Source of the DNA: GCA-003244245 sp050699435
Lineage (GTDB): Bacteria > Actinomycetota > Actinomycetes > Mycobacteriales > Pseudonocardiaceae
Length of the DNA stretch: 64,000 nt
NCBI GenBank assembly: GCA_050699435.1
Contig: JBOHGM010000002.1
Coordinates: 58,592 to 122,591, forward strand
Direction: 5' to 3'
Below, piece by piece: positions 50,820 through 59,700 of the stretch; position 1 is the stretch's first letter; each line of letters starts with the position of its first letter. Position numbers and translations under genes: made by a program. Under the pieces are notes generated by a model. It searched no databases. It was not told the origin of the DNA and saw only the letters and a list, made by a program, of their open reading frames with translations.

Positions 50820-51842
50820 TCAGCCGAAGAAGACCTCGGCCTCCGCATAGCGTCCCGCCGGCACCGTCTTGATGGCTGCGGTGGCCTCGGCCAGCTTCAC
50901 CCGGATGATGTCGGTGCCGCGCAGCGCGACCATCACGCCGGCGTCCCCTTCGTGCACCGCATCGACCGCGTGCACCCCGAAGCGGGTAGCCAGTACCCGG
51001 TCGTAGGCGGTCGGCGTGCCGCCGCGCTGGATATGCCCCAGCACCACGGCGCGGGACTCGGCACCGGTGCGCCTGGCGATCTCGTCGGCCAACCAGATGC
51101 CGACGCCGCCGAGGCGCTGGTGGCCGAAGGCGTCGACCTCCCCGGTGGCGAGCAGCTCCGCGCCGCCCTCGGGTACTGCGCCCTCGGCCACCACGACGAT
51201 CGGGGCAACGTCCCGCTCGAAGCACCGGGTGACCCAGTGGCAGACCCGCTCCACCGAGAAGGGCTGCTCCGGCACGAGGATGACGTTGGCCCCGCCGGCC
51301 ATTCCGGAGTGCAATGCGATCCAGCCGGCGTGCCTGCCCATCACCTCGACGACCGCCGCGCGTTTATGCGACTCGGCGGTGGTGCGTAGCCGGTCGATCG
51401 CCTCGGTCGCGATATGCACGGCGGTGTCGAAGCCGAACGTGTAGTCCGTGGCGCCCAGATCGTTGTCGATGGTCTTCGGCACGCCGACCACGAAGACACC
51501 GTCCTCGGTCAGCCTGCGAGCAACCCCGAGGGTGTCCTCACCGCCGATCGCGACCAGGGCGTCCACTCCGTGCTCGGCGAGGGTCCGCTTGACCTGCTCG
51601 GCGCCACCGTTCTTGTAGGGATTGGTGCGAGAGGTCCGCAGGATGGTGCCGCCGAGCGGGAGGATGTCCTCCACGTCGTCCAGCCCCAGCGGCTGGATCA
51701 GCCCCTCCATCGGCCCCCGCCAGCCCTCCCGGAATCCGATGATTTCGTACCCGTGGACCTCGATGCCCTTGCGGACCACCGCCCTGATCACTGCGTTGAG
51801 CCCCGGGCAGTCACCGCCGCCAGTGAGCACGCCGATGCGCAT
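50820..51842 (-). CDS. pfkA: 6-phosphofructokinase, pyrophosphate-type signature
   Basis: 340-residue group A phosphofructokinase: GVLTGGGDCPGLNA, GGEDTLGVARRL, PKTIDNDLGATDYTFGFDT, VEVMGRHAGWIAL and GHIQRGGTPTAYDR. At the phosphoryl-donor site it has D103 (E. coli Gly104 in ATP enzymes) and K123 (Gly124), the pair found in PPi-dependent PFK, including the Amycolatopsis methanolica enzyme (from memory). It would phosphorylate fructose-6-phosphate, possibly reversibly. Donor use is inferred from two residues only. Confidence 0.88.
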   Translation of the reverse strand: MRIGVLTGGGDCPGLNAVIRAVVRKGIEVHGYEIIGFREGWRGPMEGLIQPLGLDDVEDILPLGGTILRTSRTNPYKNGGAEQVKRTLAEHGVDALVAIGGEDTLGVARRLTEDGVFVVGVPKTIDNDLGATDYTFGFDTAVHIATEAIDRLRTTAESHKRAAVVEVMGRHAGWIALHSGMAGGANVILVPEQPFSVERVCHWVTRCFERDVAPIVVVAEGAVPEGGAELLATGEVDAFGHQRLGGVGIWLADEIARRTGAESRAVVLGHIQRGGTPTAYDRVLATRFGVHAVDAVHEGDAGVMVALRGTDIIRVKLAEATAAIKTVPAGRYAEAEVFFG

Positions 51843-51944
51843 GTCGAAATTCCCTCCGCTGTAGCAACTGAATCTGAGTAGCTGGGTAACTTTGGTATAG
51901 CCGTGAGAGTGGCACGACTGGATCGGTCCAGCAAGGCGAACGCC

Positions 51945-52445
51945 TTAGCGGTGACCAGCCCGCGCCGAGCGGTGCTGCTCGATTACCCGCCATCGAGTGA
52001 GATTATGCCGAGCGTCGGCCAGCGCGTCGTGTGCGTCGCCGGGCGGCGGGGGTAGCGCCGGCTTACCTGCGTCCTCCCAACGCTGCCGCAACTCCCGGGT
52101 GAAGCGGGGCAGCGACTTGGGCAACGCTGGCATCGGGCCCCACAACTGGGCGAGCGCAACATGATCGTAAGCGGCCAACCAGGCCCACAGCTCCACCCCG
52201 TTGCCGGACGCGGTGAGGAAATCCAGCAGCGAGTCGCGGATGGCGGCCCGGGAGCGCCATGCCGGGTCGGCCGGTGGCGGCAGCTTGGGCAGCACATGGG
52301 CGCGCACCCAGTCGCCAGCTCGCTCCGGATCGAACTCGGTGGACACCGCGTAGAACTCCCGGCCCTGCTCGTCCACCACGCCGATAGAGATCAGCTCGAT
52401 AGTGGCGCCATCCTCGATGAACTCGCAGTCGTAGAAGAACCGCAC
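51945..52445 (-). CDS. 3'-5' exoribonuclease, Rv2179c/DEDDh family
   Basis: 166 residues with D6-x-E8 in FFYDCEFIEDG, a middle Asp in WLAAYDHVALAQL, and the H/D pair in GDAHDALADARHNL, the DEDDh exonuclease set. It matches Rv2179c, a 3'-5' exoribonuclease on RNA overhangs. The GTG at 52445 follows GGAGG; 26 extra in-frame codons upstream would overlap plsC. Its place between aroG and plsC matches M. tuberculosis. Confidence 0.85.
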   Translation of the reverse strand: MRFFYDCEFIEDGATIELISIGVVDEQGREFYAVSTEFDPERAGDWVRAHVLPKLPPPADPAWRSRAAIRDSLLDFLTASGNGVELWAWLAAYDHVALAQLWGPMPALPKSLPRFTRELRQRWEDAGKPALPPPPGDAHDALADARHNLTRWRVIEQHRSARAGHR

Positions 52446-52512
52446 AGCTCGTGATCCTCCCCCTCGCTGACCCCGACGAGCGCCCTGACATCTCGATGCC
52501 CTGACCCCTCGA

Positions 52513-53220
52513 TCAGAACACACTGAGCGCCGGGCGCCGACTGGCGGCCTCGCGCTCCTTGACGGAGGCGGCGTACATGTCGACGTACTCCTGGCCGGAG
52601 AGCTCCATCAAGGAATACATGATCTCATCAACCATCGAACGCTCGACGAACCGGTCCCCAGCTAGGCCGTCATAGCGGGAAAAGTCCAGGGGGGCACCGA
52701 AGCGCACGTGCACCGGATGCGGCCGCCACATCTTGGAGCCGATCGGGTTGACTTCGTCGGTACCGACCATGGCAACCGGGATCACCGGCACCCTGGCTTC
52801 CAGCGCCAGCCGGGCGACGCCGGTCTTGCCCTTGTACAACCGGCCGTCCGGGGATCTGGTGCCCTCGGGGTAAATACCGAGAAGGTGCCCCTCGGCCAGC
52901 AGCCGCACCCCGGTGTTGAGGGCAGCCTGGGCGGCCGATGCGCTGGAGCGGTCGATCGGGACCTGGCCGGCCGCGCTGAAGAACTGCCGCTTGAGCCACC
53001 CCCGCACCCCCGGGGAGGTGAAGTACTCGCCCTTGGCCAGGAATGTCACCCGCCGCTGTACCACCAGGGAGAGAAAAAACGAGTCAGCGACCGCGAGGTG
53101 GTTGCTGGCCAGGATGGCGCCACCATGCGCAGGGAGATGCTCTGCACCGTGGACCTGTGGCCGACAAGTCAACCGCATTACCGGCCCGAGTAGCAGGTGC
53201 TTGAGCAGCCAGTAGAACAC
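52513..53220 (-). CDS. plsC: 1-acyl-sn-glycerol-3-phosphate acyltransferase
   Basis: 235 residues; acylates lysophosphatidate in membrane lipid synthesis. Catalytic NHLAVADSFFL (H-x4-D) and the substrate-binding YPEGTRSPDGRLYKGKTG are clear. An N-terminal hydrophobic stretch would associate it with the membrane. Homologue of Rv2182c by order. Convergent or divergent neighbours leave it preceded by a 236-bp spacer to the plus-strand gene at 53457. Confidence 0.9.
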   Translation of the reverse strand: MFYWLLKHLLLGPVMRLTCRPQVHGAEHLPAHGGAILASNHLAVADSFFLSLVVQRRVTFLAKGEYFTSPGVRGWLKRQFFSAAGQVPIDRSSASAAQAALNTGVRLLAEGHLLGIYPEGTRSPDGRLYKGKTGVARLALEARVPVIPVAMVGTDEVNPIGSKMWRPHPVHVRFGAPLDFSRYDGLAGDRFVERSMVDEIMYSLMELSGQEYVDMYAASVKEREAASRRPALSVF

Positions 53221-53456
53221 CTACCGATCCTTCCCTCGCCCCCGCTGGCCGCGCCCTCGACCAGCCTACGGAGCGCAGTCTCTGCGACACAACGGGCCCT
53301 GATCCATGCTGGTCTCGCAGGCGTCGGCACAGTCCCGCACAGCGGCCCCGCGGGTTGGGTCAGCGACTCCGGCGGGCACGTCCCGCGCAACACTCGGGCC
53401 GGCCAGGTACCGTCACCACTGCAGCGAGCCCGGCCGAATCCGAGGGTGGTGTCCCG

Positions 53457-53903
53457 GTGGTAACGGTCCCCGATCCCGAGGAGCAGGACCGCCGCGACGG
53501 CTCCGAGGACACCGACGCCGCGTTCGCACGCATCATCGCGGGCTGGCGGACCGAGCCGGACGCCCCCCGCTGGCCCGCTGACCAGGATCGGGTTGACCAG
53601 CACGGGGCCGAGGAGGGCCCGCAGCCGCGGATCTCCGAGCCCAGGATCGATGACGGCACCGAGGACCACTTCGAGCCGCCGGAGCCGCCGCCGCTGCCGG
53701 TGCCCCGTCCCCGAACCCTGGGCGGTGTGCTGCTACTCGCCATCGGGGTGTTGCTACTGATCCGACCGAGCCTGCTGAGCATGGGCGAGTCCGTGGGCAC
53801 CCCACTGGGCCTGCTCGCGATCACCGCCGGGATCGGCTGGCTGGTGCTCGGGCTGCGCGGCGGTCCACCGCAGGAGGGCTGGGACGACGGAGCGCGGCTC
53901 TGA
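53457..53903 (+). CDS. Hypothetical protein with two C-terminal membrane segments
   Basis: 148 residues from GTG 53457 (GAGGGTGG upstream): a long acidic, Pro-rich N-terminal tail (VPDPEEQDRRDGSEDTDAA) and then two hydrophobic helices (GGVLLLAIGVLLLIRPSLL and TPLGLLAITAGIGWLVLGL) with a short acidic end. I recognise no family. FARIIAGWRTEPD is a motif I recall in actinobacterial unknowns. Divergent from plsC. Confidence 0.65.
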   Translation: MVTVPDPEEQDRRDGSEDTDAAFARIIAGWRTEPDAPRWPADQDRVDQHGAEEGPQPRISEPRIDDGTEDHFEPPEPPPLPVPRPRTLGGVLLLAIGVLLLIRPSLLSMGESVGTPLGLLAITAGIGWLVLGLRGGPPQEGWDDGARL

Positions 53904-54077
53904 GGACCCGCTCGCGTCGGTGCTTGGAGTAGCTACCAGCCACCTGTCCTTTTCACACTGTTAGGTGGTGTCAACCCGATCATATCGAGAAGTGATCAAT
54001 ATTCGCTCACTGAGGGTTTAGAAGTAACCCGCATGGGTACCTTGCCTCCGACCTGCCAGGCTACCGACGGAGCTGGG

Positions 54078-54833
54078 ATGGACGAGGGTCAGGAGAGCCA
54101 GAGCGCGGACGCTCCAGAGCCGCGGCAGGAAACCACCTCGGCGCGGTGGGTGCGGATCTGGGCGCGGCGTGAGCTGCTGATCAGAGTAGCCCGCCGGTAC
54201 GGATCCTTGGCCGAGGATGCTGAGGACACCGTGCAGGAGGCGATGCTCCGGGCCGCTGAACACCCCGAGATCACCGACGACCGACTTCAGGCATGGCTGT
54301 GTGCGGTCACGATGCGGCTGTGCATGGACGGACACCGGCGCAGGGCCGCTGAGGCCAGGCGCTGGGAGCGGGCGTCCGCGCTGGCGATGGTCCAGCAGCC
54401 GGGTCAGTACGTCGAGGAGGAGGTCTGTGAGCGTTCAGAAGCGGCCTGGATGGCCGCACAGGCCGCCGAGCTGTTGCCTCCCCGCCAGATCCAGGCCCTG
54501 CGGCTGACCGCCGCAGGCTGCACGGTCCAGCAGGTAGCTAGCCATCTCGGGGTGCGGCTTAGAGCAGCGGAGTCCCTCCTGGCGCGAGCCCGCCGAACGC
54601 TGCGGACCGTTCTGATCGCCAGCCTGAGTGCTGGTGTGGAGCGGCCGTGCACTGGTATCTCCGACCTTGCCCCGCCTCGGCAACGTGCGGCCTGTCCTGC
54701 TCGTCACGACCTGCCTGCCACGGCCACTAACACCACGACTGCGGGCACTGAACACCCCCGCGACAACCGGTCCTGCTGGTGGCGACATCGCAGCAGTATC
54801 GGCGCGACCGACCTTCCCGTGGGTGCCTGTTAG
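54078..54833 (+). CDS. ECF-like sigma-70 family factor
   Basis: 251 residues. Region 2 is ELLIRVARRYGSLAEDAEDTVQEAMLRAAEHP; its end AWLCAVTMRLCMDGHRRR is typical. Region 4 is LPPRQIQALRLTAAGCTVQQVASHLGVRLRAAESLLARAR, an HTH. The last 60 residues are polar and irregular. ATG 54078 has GGAG 5 bases upstream; ATG 54033 would add 15 residues. An A+T-rich spacer (53904-54032) before it should hold the promoter. No anti-sigma gene is adjacent. Confidence 0.72.
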   Translation: MDEGQESQSADAPEPRQETTSARWVRIWARRELLIRVARRYGSLAEDAEDTVQEAMLRAAEHPEITDDRLQAWLCAVTMRLCMDGHRRRAAEARRWERASALAMVQQPGQYVEEEVCERSEAAWMAAQAAELLPPRQIQALRLTAAGCTVQQVASHLGVRLRAAESLLARARRTLRTVLIASLSAGVERPCTGISDLAPPRQRAACPARHDLPATATNTTTAGTEHPRDNRSCWWRHRSSIGATDLPVGAC

Positions 54834-54849
54834 GAAAGAGACGTCACGT

Positions 54850-56073
54850 TCATGATTGGTACGGGGGTGCTGCGCCAGAGCGCGTCAACGGCGTCGGCTT
54901 CTCCCCGCGAGCACGCTGGGCCAGCCATGCTACCAGCGCCTCGAGCGGGCCCCGCTTCATCGTGGTTCGCCAGATCAGTGCGAATAGCATTGCCACGACG
55001 ACTTGCAGGGCGTAGTCGATGGGCGGATCGTAGACGTCGAGCGGAGAACTCAGGAAGAGAACGTGAGTGGTGTAGAGAGTAAGCGTCATGCTGCCGACGG
55101 CGGCGAAAGGCATCAGCCCGGCAGCGATCAGCTTTCTCAGAACCGGTAGCGTAACGTGGGCCGAGAGCAACAATAATGCGCCGAGAAGAGCCACTGCTGT
55201 GCCGATGGTGTGCAGGAGGTCCAGTGGCGTGGTCGAGTGTGGGGAGTCGACAGCGAGCCACCACCACGTCGAGGTCGGTGTGGTTCCATCCGGACCGAAG
55301 GCCAACAGGTCCGAGACCTCGGCCGCCGACATCCCGTCTTGGACGGCGCTGGACTCGATCTGCGCCACGCCGCCCAGCGGACCCAGCAGCACCCACGAGG
55401 TGGTGGCGGCAGCCACCGCGAGGACCAACCCGGCGCCGAACAGCCTCGCGTCCACTCGCGCGGAAGACAGCCGCAACCGTCCGATCACCAGTCCCGTGCA
55501 GAGGTATGCCATCCACGGCAGCACCGGATAGATTCCCGTCAGCAACAGCCCGATGAGCAGCCTGCCAGGGTCGTCGAAAAGGTACCCGAATGATGGGTTC
55601 CCCGGCAGGGGATCAGGTAAGTAATCGCGGATGACGTGGCTCACCACGGGTACCGCGACCACCGCCGCAAGACCGACCATGACCAGTGCCCGGCTAGGGA
55701 GAAACACCAGAGGTATCGCCAACAGGAAGAGCACGGCATAGTGAGGCAAGATCACTGAGACCATGTCCGTGTCGCCCAGCCCTAGCCCGACAGCCCCGAT
55801 GGCGAGCGCCCGGGTTGCCAGCGACGCCGCGACAGCCCTCCCCTCACGACCTGCGGGCACCTGAGTTCGGCGGGTCATAACGGCGATGCCCACACCTGCC
55901 AGCACGGCGAACGTCGCAGCGGACCGGCCGGCTGCTACCGAGTACGACAATGCGGGGCCGCCATCGGAATCGGAGGCCGACAGCACATGTACGGCCATCA
56001 TGCCCAGCAGCGCGACACCCCGCGTGGCGTCCACGCCCAGCAGGCGCGATGCATTCGTCGACGTACCTCCCAT
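54850..56073 (-). CDS. HGSNAT-like (DUF1624) membrane acyltransferase family protein
   Basis: 407 residues, about ten hydrophobic segments, beginning LLGVDATRGVALLGMMAVHVL, the catalytic-domain signature of heparan-alpha-glucosaminide N-acetyltransferase-like proteins. In bacteria such proteins probably acetylate cell-surface sugars using cytoplasmic acetyl-CoA. YTTHVLFLS near the end is also characteristic. Convergent with the sigma gene (16 bp between stops). Substrate unknown. Confidence 0.82.
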   Translation of the reverse strand: MGGTSTNASRLLGVDATRGVALLGMMAVHVLSASDSDGGPALSYSVAAGRSAATFAVLAGVGIAVMTRRTQVPAGREGRAVAASLATRALAIGAVGLGLGDTDMVSVILPHYAVLFLLAIPLVFLPSRALVMVGLAAVVAVPVVSHVIRDYLPDPLPGNPSFGYLFDDPGRLLIGLLLTGIYPVLPWMAYLCTGLVIGRLRLSSARVDARLFGAGLVLAVAAATTSWVLLGPLGGVAQIESSAVQDGMSAAEVSDLLAFGPDGTTPTSTWWWLAVDSPHSTTPLDLLHTIGTAVALLGALLLLSAHVTLPVLRKLIAAGLMPFAAVGSMTLTLYTTHVLFLSSPLDVYDPPIDYALQVVVAMLFALIWRTTMKRGPLEALVAWLAQRARGEKPTPLTRSGAAPPYQS

Positions 56074-56103
56074 GCGCCAGAAGGTATCGGCATCTCACAA
56101 TGC

Positions 56104-57018
56104 TCAGATCGCGCGGTAGTCGCGGGGGCTGTAGCGGGGCCCGAAGCGGGGGCGGTGGTACCCGGACGCCTCGATGTAGCGCACGGCGCGGTGCCGCTGC
56201 GGAGCGTAGGGCGCCAGCACCGCCAGCATGCCCTCGTCGTCCAGTGGCCCGCCGAGCAGCGCGTACCCGACGACGGACGGGATGTGGAAGTCACCGACGC
56301 TGACCGCATCGGCGTCCGCCCAGGCGCGCTGGGCCACCTCGGCGGCGGTCCACACCCCGATCCCGGGGACCTTGCGTAGCAGGTCCCGCCCGCCCGCGCC
56401 GCCCAGGGCCACCGCATCTTCCAGGCGGTGCGCCACCACGGCGGCCGCCAGCAGGGCCCGGCGCCGCGAGCGGTCCACCCCGGCGCGGTGCCACTCCCAG
56501 TCCGGGATCGCCCGCACCGCCGCGGGAGCAGGCGGCACCCGCAACCCGCCCGGCCCGGGCGCGGGCTCCCCGAAGCGCCAGCACAGTTCCCGCCAGGAGC
56601 GGCGGGCCTCCCCGCCGGTGACCTTCTGCTCCAGCACCGCAGGGACCAGCACGTCCCACACCCGGCGGGTCGCGCCGAGGCGCAGCCCCGGCAGTCGGCG
56701 CCGGGCCTGCGCGATCAGCGGGTGGTGCGCCACGAAGCCGCTGTCGTCGTCATCGGCTCCGAGCAACGCGGGCACCCCGTCCAACGCCCAGCCGGCCCCC
56801 GGGCCCCATCCGGTCGCGTGCACCGTGCCGCCGGTACCACTACGCAGCGCCAGGGTGGCGGCGCCGTCCGGGGTGGTGCCTGCCCGCCACACGGTGCCGT
56901 CGGTATCCACCCGCATCGTGGGATCACCCCGGCCGCGGCGCAGCGGAGCAAGCAAGGCGTGCAGGTCCACTGGCCGCTCCGGGGTCCAGGACCGCTCAGA
57001 CCTCACGCGTTCAAGCAT
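56104..57018 (-). CDS. AlkA-like DNA-3-methyladenine glycosylase
   Basis: 304 residues; helix-hairpin-helix base-excision glycosylase. The core is VWDVLVPAVLEQKVTGGEARRSW, then the HhH LLRKVPGIGVWTAAEVAQRA and the catalytic aspartate in DADAVSVGDFHIP. It would remove alkylated purines. The ATG at 57018 overlaps the end of the sugar-nucleotide transferase by 8 bp, so the two are coupled. The C-terminal PQRHRAVRYIEASG is also typical. Confidence 0.88.
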   Translation of the reverse strand: MLERVRSERSWTPERPVDLHALLAPLRRGRGDPTMRVDTDGTVWRAGTTPDGAATLALRSGTGGTVHATGWGPGAGWALDGVPALLGADDDDSGFVAHHPLIAQARRRLPGLRLGATRRVWDVLVPAVLEQKVTGGEARRSWRELCWRFGEPAPGPGGLRVPPAPAAVRAIPDWEWHRAGVDRSRRRALLAAAVVAHRLEDAVALGGAGGRDLLRKVPGIGVWTAAEVAQRAWADADAVSVGDFHIPSVVGYALLGGPLDDEGMLAVLAPYAPQRHRAVRYIEASGYHRPRFGPRYSPRDYRAI

Positions 57019-58126
57019 CGCTGGAGAAGCGGACCCCACCGTCGGGGAGCACCACTCCCGGCCAGATCCGCACGCCGTCGCGCAGTTCGCAGCGCGCCCC
57101 CACCACGGCGCCATCGCCGAGCACCGTGTCGTGCGCCACCGCGTCCGCACCCACCTGTGCCTCCCGGCCCAGCGCGCTGCGCTGCACGTCCGCCCCGGGC
57201 CCGACCAGGGAGCAGTCCATCAGCACCGAACCGAACACCCGCGCACCACGCTCCACCACAGCGCCTGCACCCACCACAGAACCGCCCTCGACGCGCGCTT
57301 CCGGGTGCACCCGGGCACCGGGCAACAGCAGCGCCTCCCCCACCGGGCCGGGCAGTGCGGGTGAGGGCGCCAGCCCGCGAACCAGATCCGCCGAGCCGCG
57401 CACGAAAGCCGCCGGGGTGCCCAGGTCCAGCCAGTAGGAGGCGTCCACATGGGCCTGCACATGAGCTCCCGACGCGAGCAGCCCGGGGAAGGTCTCGCGC
57501 TCCACCGACACCGGCCGTCCCCTCGGGATCGAGTCGATCACCTCCCGGCGGAACACGTAACAACCGGCGTTGATCTGGTCGGTCGAGGGGTGATCGGTCT
57601 TCTCCAGGAACTCGAGCACCCGCCCTTCGTAGCTGGTGGGCACGCAGCCGAAAGCCCGCGGGTCGGGGACCCGGACCAGGTGCAGTGTCACGTCCGCCGC
57701 CGCGGCGCGGTGGGTCGCCACCACCTCGCCCGGGTCCAGGCCGGAGAGCACGTCGCCGTTGAACACCAGCACGTCCGGCTCGCTCAGCTTCGGCGCCACG
57801 TTGCGGATCCCGCCCCCGGTGCCCAGCGGCTCGTCCTCCACGACGTACTCCAACGTCAGGCCCAGCGCGGACCCGTCACCGAAGTGCTCGGTGAACACCT
57901 CAGCCCGATACGAGCTGCCCAGCACCACATGCCGCACGCCCGCGGCCCGGATCCGGGCCAGCAGGTGGGTGAGGAACGGGACGCCCGCGGTCGGCAGCAT
58001 CGGCTTGGGCGCGGACAGCGTCAGCGGGCGCATCCGGGTGCCCATGCCTCCCACCAGTACCACCGCCTCGACACCTGACAGCCCCGCCGGCTCCTCAGGC
58101 GGCTCGATGGGGGAACGCGAAACCAC
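57011..58126 (-). CDS. Sugar nucleotidyltransferase (mannose-1-phosphate guanylyltransferase-like)
   Basis: 371 residues. The N-terminal nucleotidyltransferase domain has AVVLVGGMGTRMRPLTLSAPKPMLP and FNGDVL; the C-terminal third is a left-handed beta-helix of hexad repeats (EGGSVVGAGAVVERGARVFG). It resembles the actinobacterial ManB/Rv3264c group, making GDP-mannose, and could feed the MptA-type mannan pathway. Donor and sugar are inferred. Confidence 0.85.
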   Translation of the reverse strand: MVSRSPIEPPEEPAGLSGVEAVVLVGGMGTRMRPLTLSAPKPMLPTAGVPFLTHLLARIRAAGVRHVVLGSSYRAEVFTEHFGDGSALGLTLEYVVEDEPLGTGGGIRNVAPKLSEPDVLVFNGDVLSGLDPGEVVATHRAAAADVTLHLVRVPDPRAFGCVPTSYEGRVLEFLEKTDHPSTDQINAGCYVFRREVIDSIPRGRPVSVERETFPGLLASGAHVQAHVDASYWLDLGTPAAFVRGSADLVRGLAPSPALPGPVGEALLLPGARVHPEARVEGGSVVGAGAVVERGARVFGSVLMDCSLVGPGADVQRSALGREAQVGADAVAHDTVLGDGAVVGARCELRDGVRIWPGVVLPDGGVRFSSDA

Positions 58127-58310
58127 GGCTATGCCCTCCTCGAACGTTCACCACACAAGTACCCTGGGCGGCTAGTCTGTGCACCGGATGTCGCGGCGCT
58201 GCAGCCGGGCGGTGGCGACCTTGCCATGAAGGAGTGCAGCGTCTCGCGATGGGTCCGCCCGTCGGGAGCCTCCCCCGCCGGGGCCGCACAAACCGAAGGA
58301 GGCGCCGCGG

Positions 58311-58589
58311 GTGAATGCCCTGGATCGCGCCGACCAGACGCTGGCGCGCGCGCAAGCTCGTCGGGCGGACGTCGTCACACCGGATTCGGCGACCTCCCCG
58401 ATGGATCAGATCAACACGGTGCAGATTCCGCGGACGCTGGTGAACGCCGCGGACCCGCTGACCGACCCGGACTCCACGATGGTCATCCCACTCCCGGCCG
58501 GCGACCCCAGCGCGGGCGCTCGGGATGGCTTCGGCCCAGCCCGGCCGCGCCACCAACGGCTGCTGCACGAATCTTCGTACCAAGAGTAG
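58311..58589 (+). CDS. Conserved-looking hypothetical protein (92 aa)
   Basis: From ATG 58311: MNALDRADQTLARAQARRAD, then TVQIPRTLVNAADPLTDPDS and a polar tail. Soluble, helical N-terminus, no cysteines. I recall similar small proteins near actinobacterial sugar-nucleotide genes but no function. It is divergent from the nucleotidyltransferase and lies 22 bp before the toxin-antitoxin promoter. Confidence 0.6.
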   Translation: MNALDRADQTLARAQARRADVVTPDSATSPMDQINTVQIPRTLVNAADPLTDPDSTMVIPLPAGDPSAGARDGFGPARPRHQRLLHESSYQE

Positions 58590-58599
58590 CACCGCCTGC

Positions 58600-58612
58600 T
58601 AGCCTGGGCGCA
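58600..58612 (+). promoter_or_regulatory. Leaderless -10 box of the second PIN module
   Basis: TAGCCT at 58600-58605 sits exactly at -12 to -7 from the antitoxin ATG at 58612, with no Shine-Dalgarno sequence. Same layout as at 17196-17208. Confidence 0.5.
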
Positions 58613-58860
58613 TGACCGTCACCAAGATCTCAGTGTCGTTGGAGGACGAGACACTCGCCGCCGCACGCATCGCTGCGGAGGAGGCGGGGCTCAGCCTGTC
58701 GGCGTGGCTGTCGCAGGCCGCGCAGCACGCCGCGAAACTGGCCGCCGGACGGGCTGCCGCCCGTGAGTACGAGTCCGAGGCCGGTGCCTTCACCCAGGAG
58801 GAGATCGACCGCGCCGACGAGGTCCTCGACGGGCTGGGCGTTCGGCCCGTTGCGTGGTGA
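58612..58860 (+). CDS. Antitoxin of the second PIN module
   Basis: 82 residues: KISVSLEDETLAAARIAAEE, SLSAWLSQAAQHAAKL and an acidic tail (EAGAFTQEEIDRADEVL). Same strand-helix-helix plan and AWL motif as the antitoxin at 17208, so they are paralogues. It probably binds its own promoter and its toxin. Leaderless start, stop overlapping the toxin GTG. Confidence 0.75.
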   Translation: MTVTKISVSLEDETLAAARIAAEEAGLSLSAWLSQAAQHAAKLAAGRAAAREYESEAGAFTQEEIDRADEVLDGLGVRPVAW

Positions 58861-59234
58861 CCCTCGTCTACGACACCGGGGCGTTGCTGGCCGCCGAGCG
58901 TGGCGACCGGAGCATGTGGGCACTGCATCGTCGCGGTCTCGACCTTGCCGGTCTGGCCGTGGTCCCGGCCGTCGTGCTGGGGCAGGCCTGGCGAGGTGGA
59001 CCGCAGCCCCAGCTCTCCCGCTTGCTGCCGGGCTGCGTCATCGAGCCTTTCGATGAGAACGCCGGGCGCGCGATCGGCCGTCTGCTCCGCGATGCCGGTA
59101 CCTGCGACGTGGTCGACGCACACGTCGTGCTCACCGCACTGCGGTATCGAGCCGCGGTGCTCACCTCGGACCCTGACGACCTGCAGCGGCTCGCCGCCGC
59201 CACGAAGGTCCGGCTCCGGCTGTACCAGGTGTAG
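58857..59234 (+). CDS. PIN-domain toxin, paralogue of 17462
   Basis: 125 residues: VYDTGALLAAERGDRSMWALHR carries the first acidic residues; AGTCDVVDAHVVLTAL and LTSDPDDLQRL carry the rest. Segments LLPGCVIEPFD and the RLLRDAGTCDVVDA region align with those of the first module. GTG at 58857 overlaps the antitoxin stop; GTG 58854 is possible. Likely Mg-dependent ribonuclease. Confidence 0.78.
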   Translation: MTLVYDTGALLAAERGDRSMWALHRRGLDLAGLAVVPAVVLGQAWRGGPQPQLSRLLPGCVIEPFDENAGRAIGRLLRDAGTCDVVDAHVVLTALRYRAAVLTSDPDDLQRLAAATKVRLRLYQV

Positions 59235-59257
59235 CCGACCAGCCGGATCTGCGCGCA

Positions 59258-59326
59258 GGCCAAGGTTCTGCGGACCAGGTCGCGGTACCTGACGTCGAAC
59301 ACCCGGATGGCTGCGGAGCTAGCGTA
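59258..59326 (-). pseudogene. C-terminal remnant of an XRE/TPR regulator
   Basis: The minus strand reads YASSAAIRVFDVRYRDLVRR followed by TLA, close to the last 24 residues of the regulator ending at 60367 (YASSAAVREFDAKYRDLIMR). Nothing upstream continues the match. It is a leftover of a second copy, cut off by the PIN module. Confidence 0.6.
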
Positions 59327-59700
59327 CCCTGTGCCAGCCTTGGTCACCCCGCTGCTGTCACCGCGCACCGTTAGCGTCCGGGACGTGAACGATCACCAGT
59401 TTCCCGATCGACCGGCAGGTGGTGACCTCCGCAACGTCCGGTTCACGGAGCTGTGCAGGCTGGTGAAGGCGCTGAGGTCAGCGCTTTCCAGCACGATCAC
59501 GCGGGCCAGTCCTCCCTCAGTAGCGCGGGACGATTCGCCCTCCTCGGTCTTCTCGTCACCCCAACCCGTCGTGATCCGCTCCAGGATCACGTGACCAGCT
59601 CAGGCACCGGCGTGGAGGTAGGCGGCCCACAAGAGGACGTCGCGGGAAGCTCCTCACGGATGGCGCGCACGGCATGGTGGAGAGGTCGCCGAATCGGTTG
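59327..59700. other. Region without an intact gene
   Basis: Between the regulator remnant and the third PIN toxin I find only short open frames on both strands with no convincing start or family. A plus-strand stretch near 59388 (NDHQFPDRPAGGDLRNVRF) has a hint of pentapeptide-repeat style but stops being coherent. Probably decayed DNA. Confidence 0.5.
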
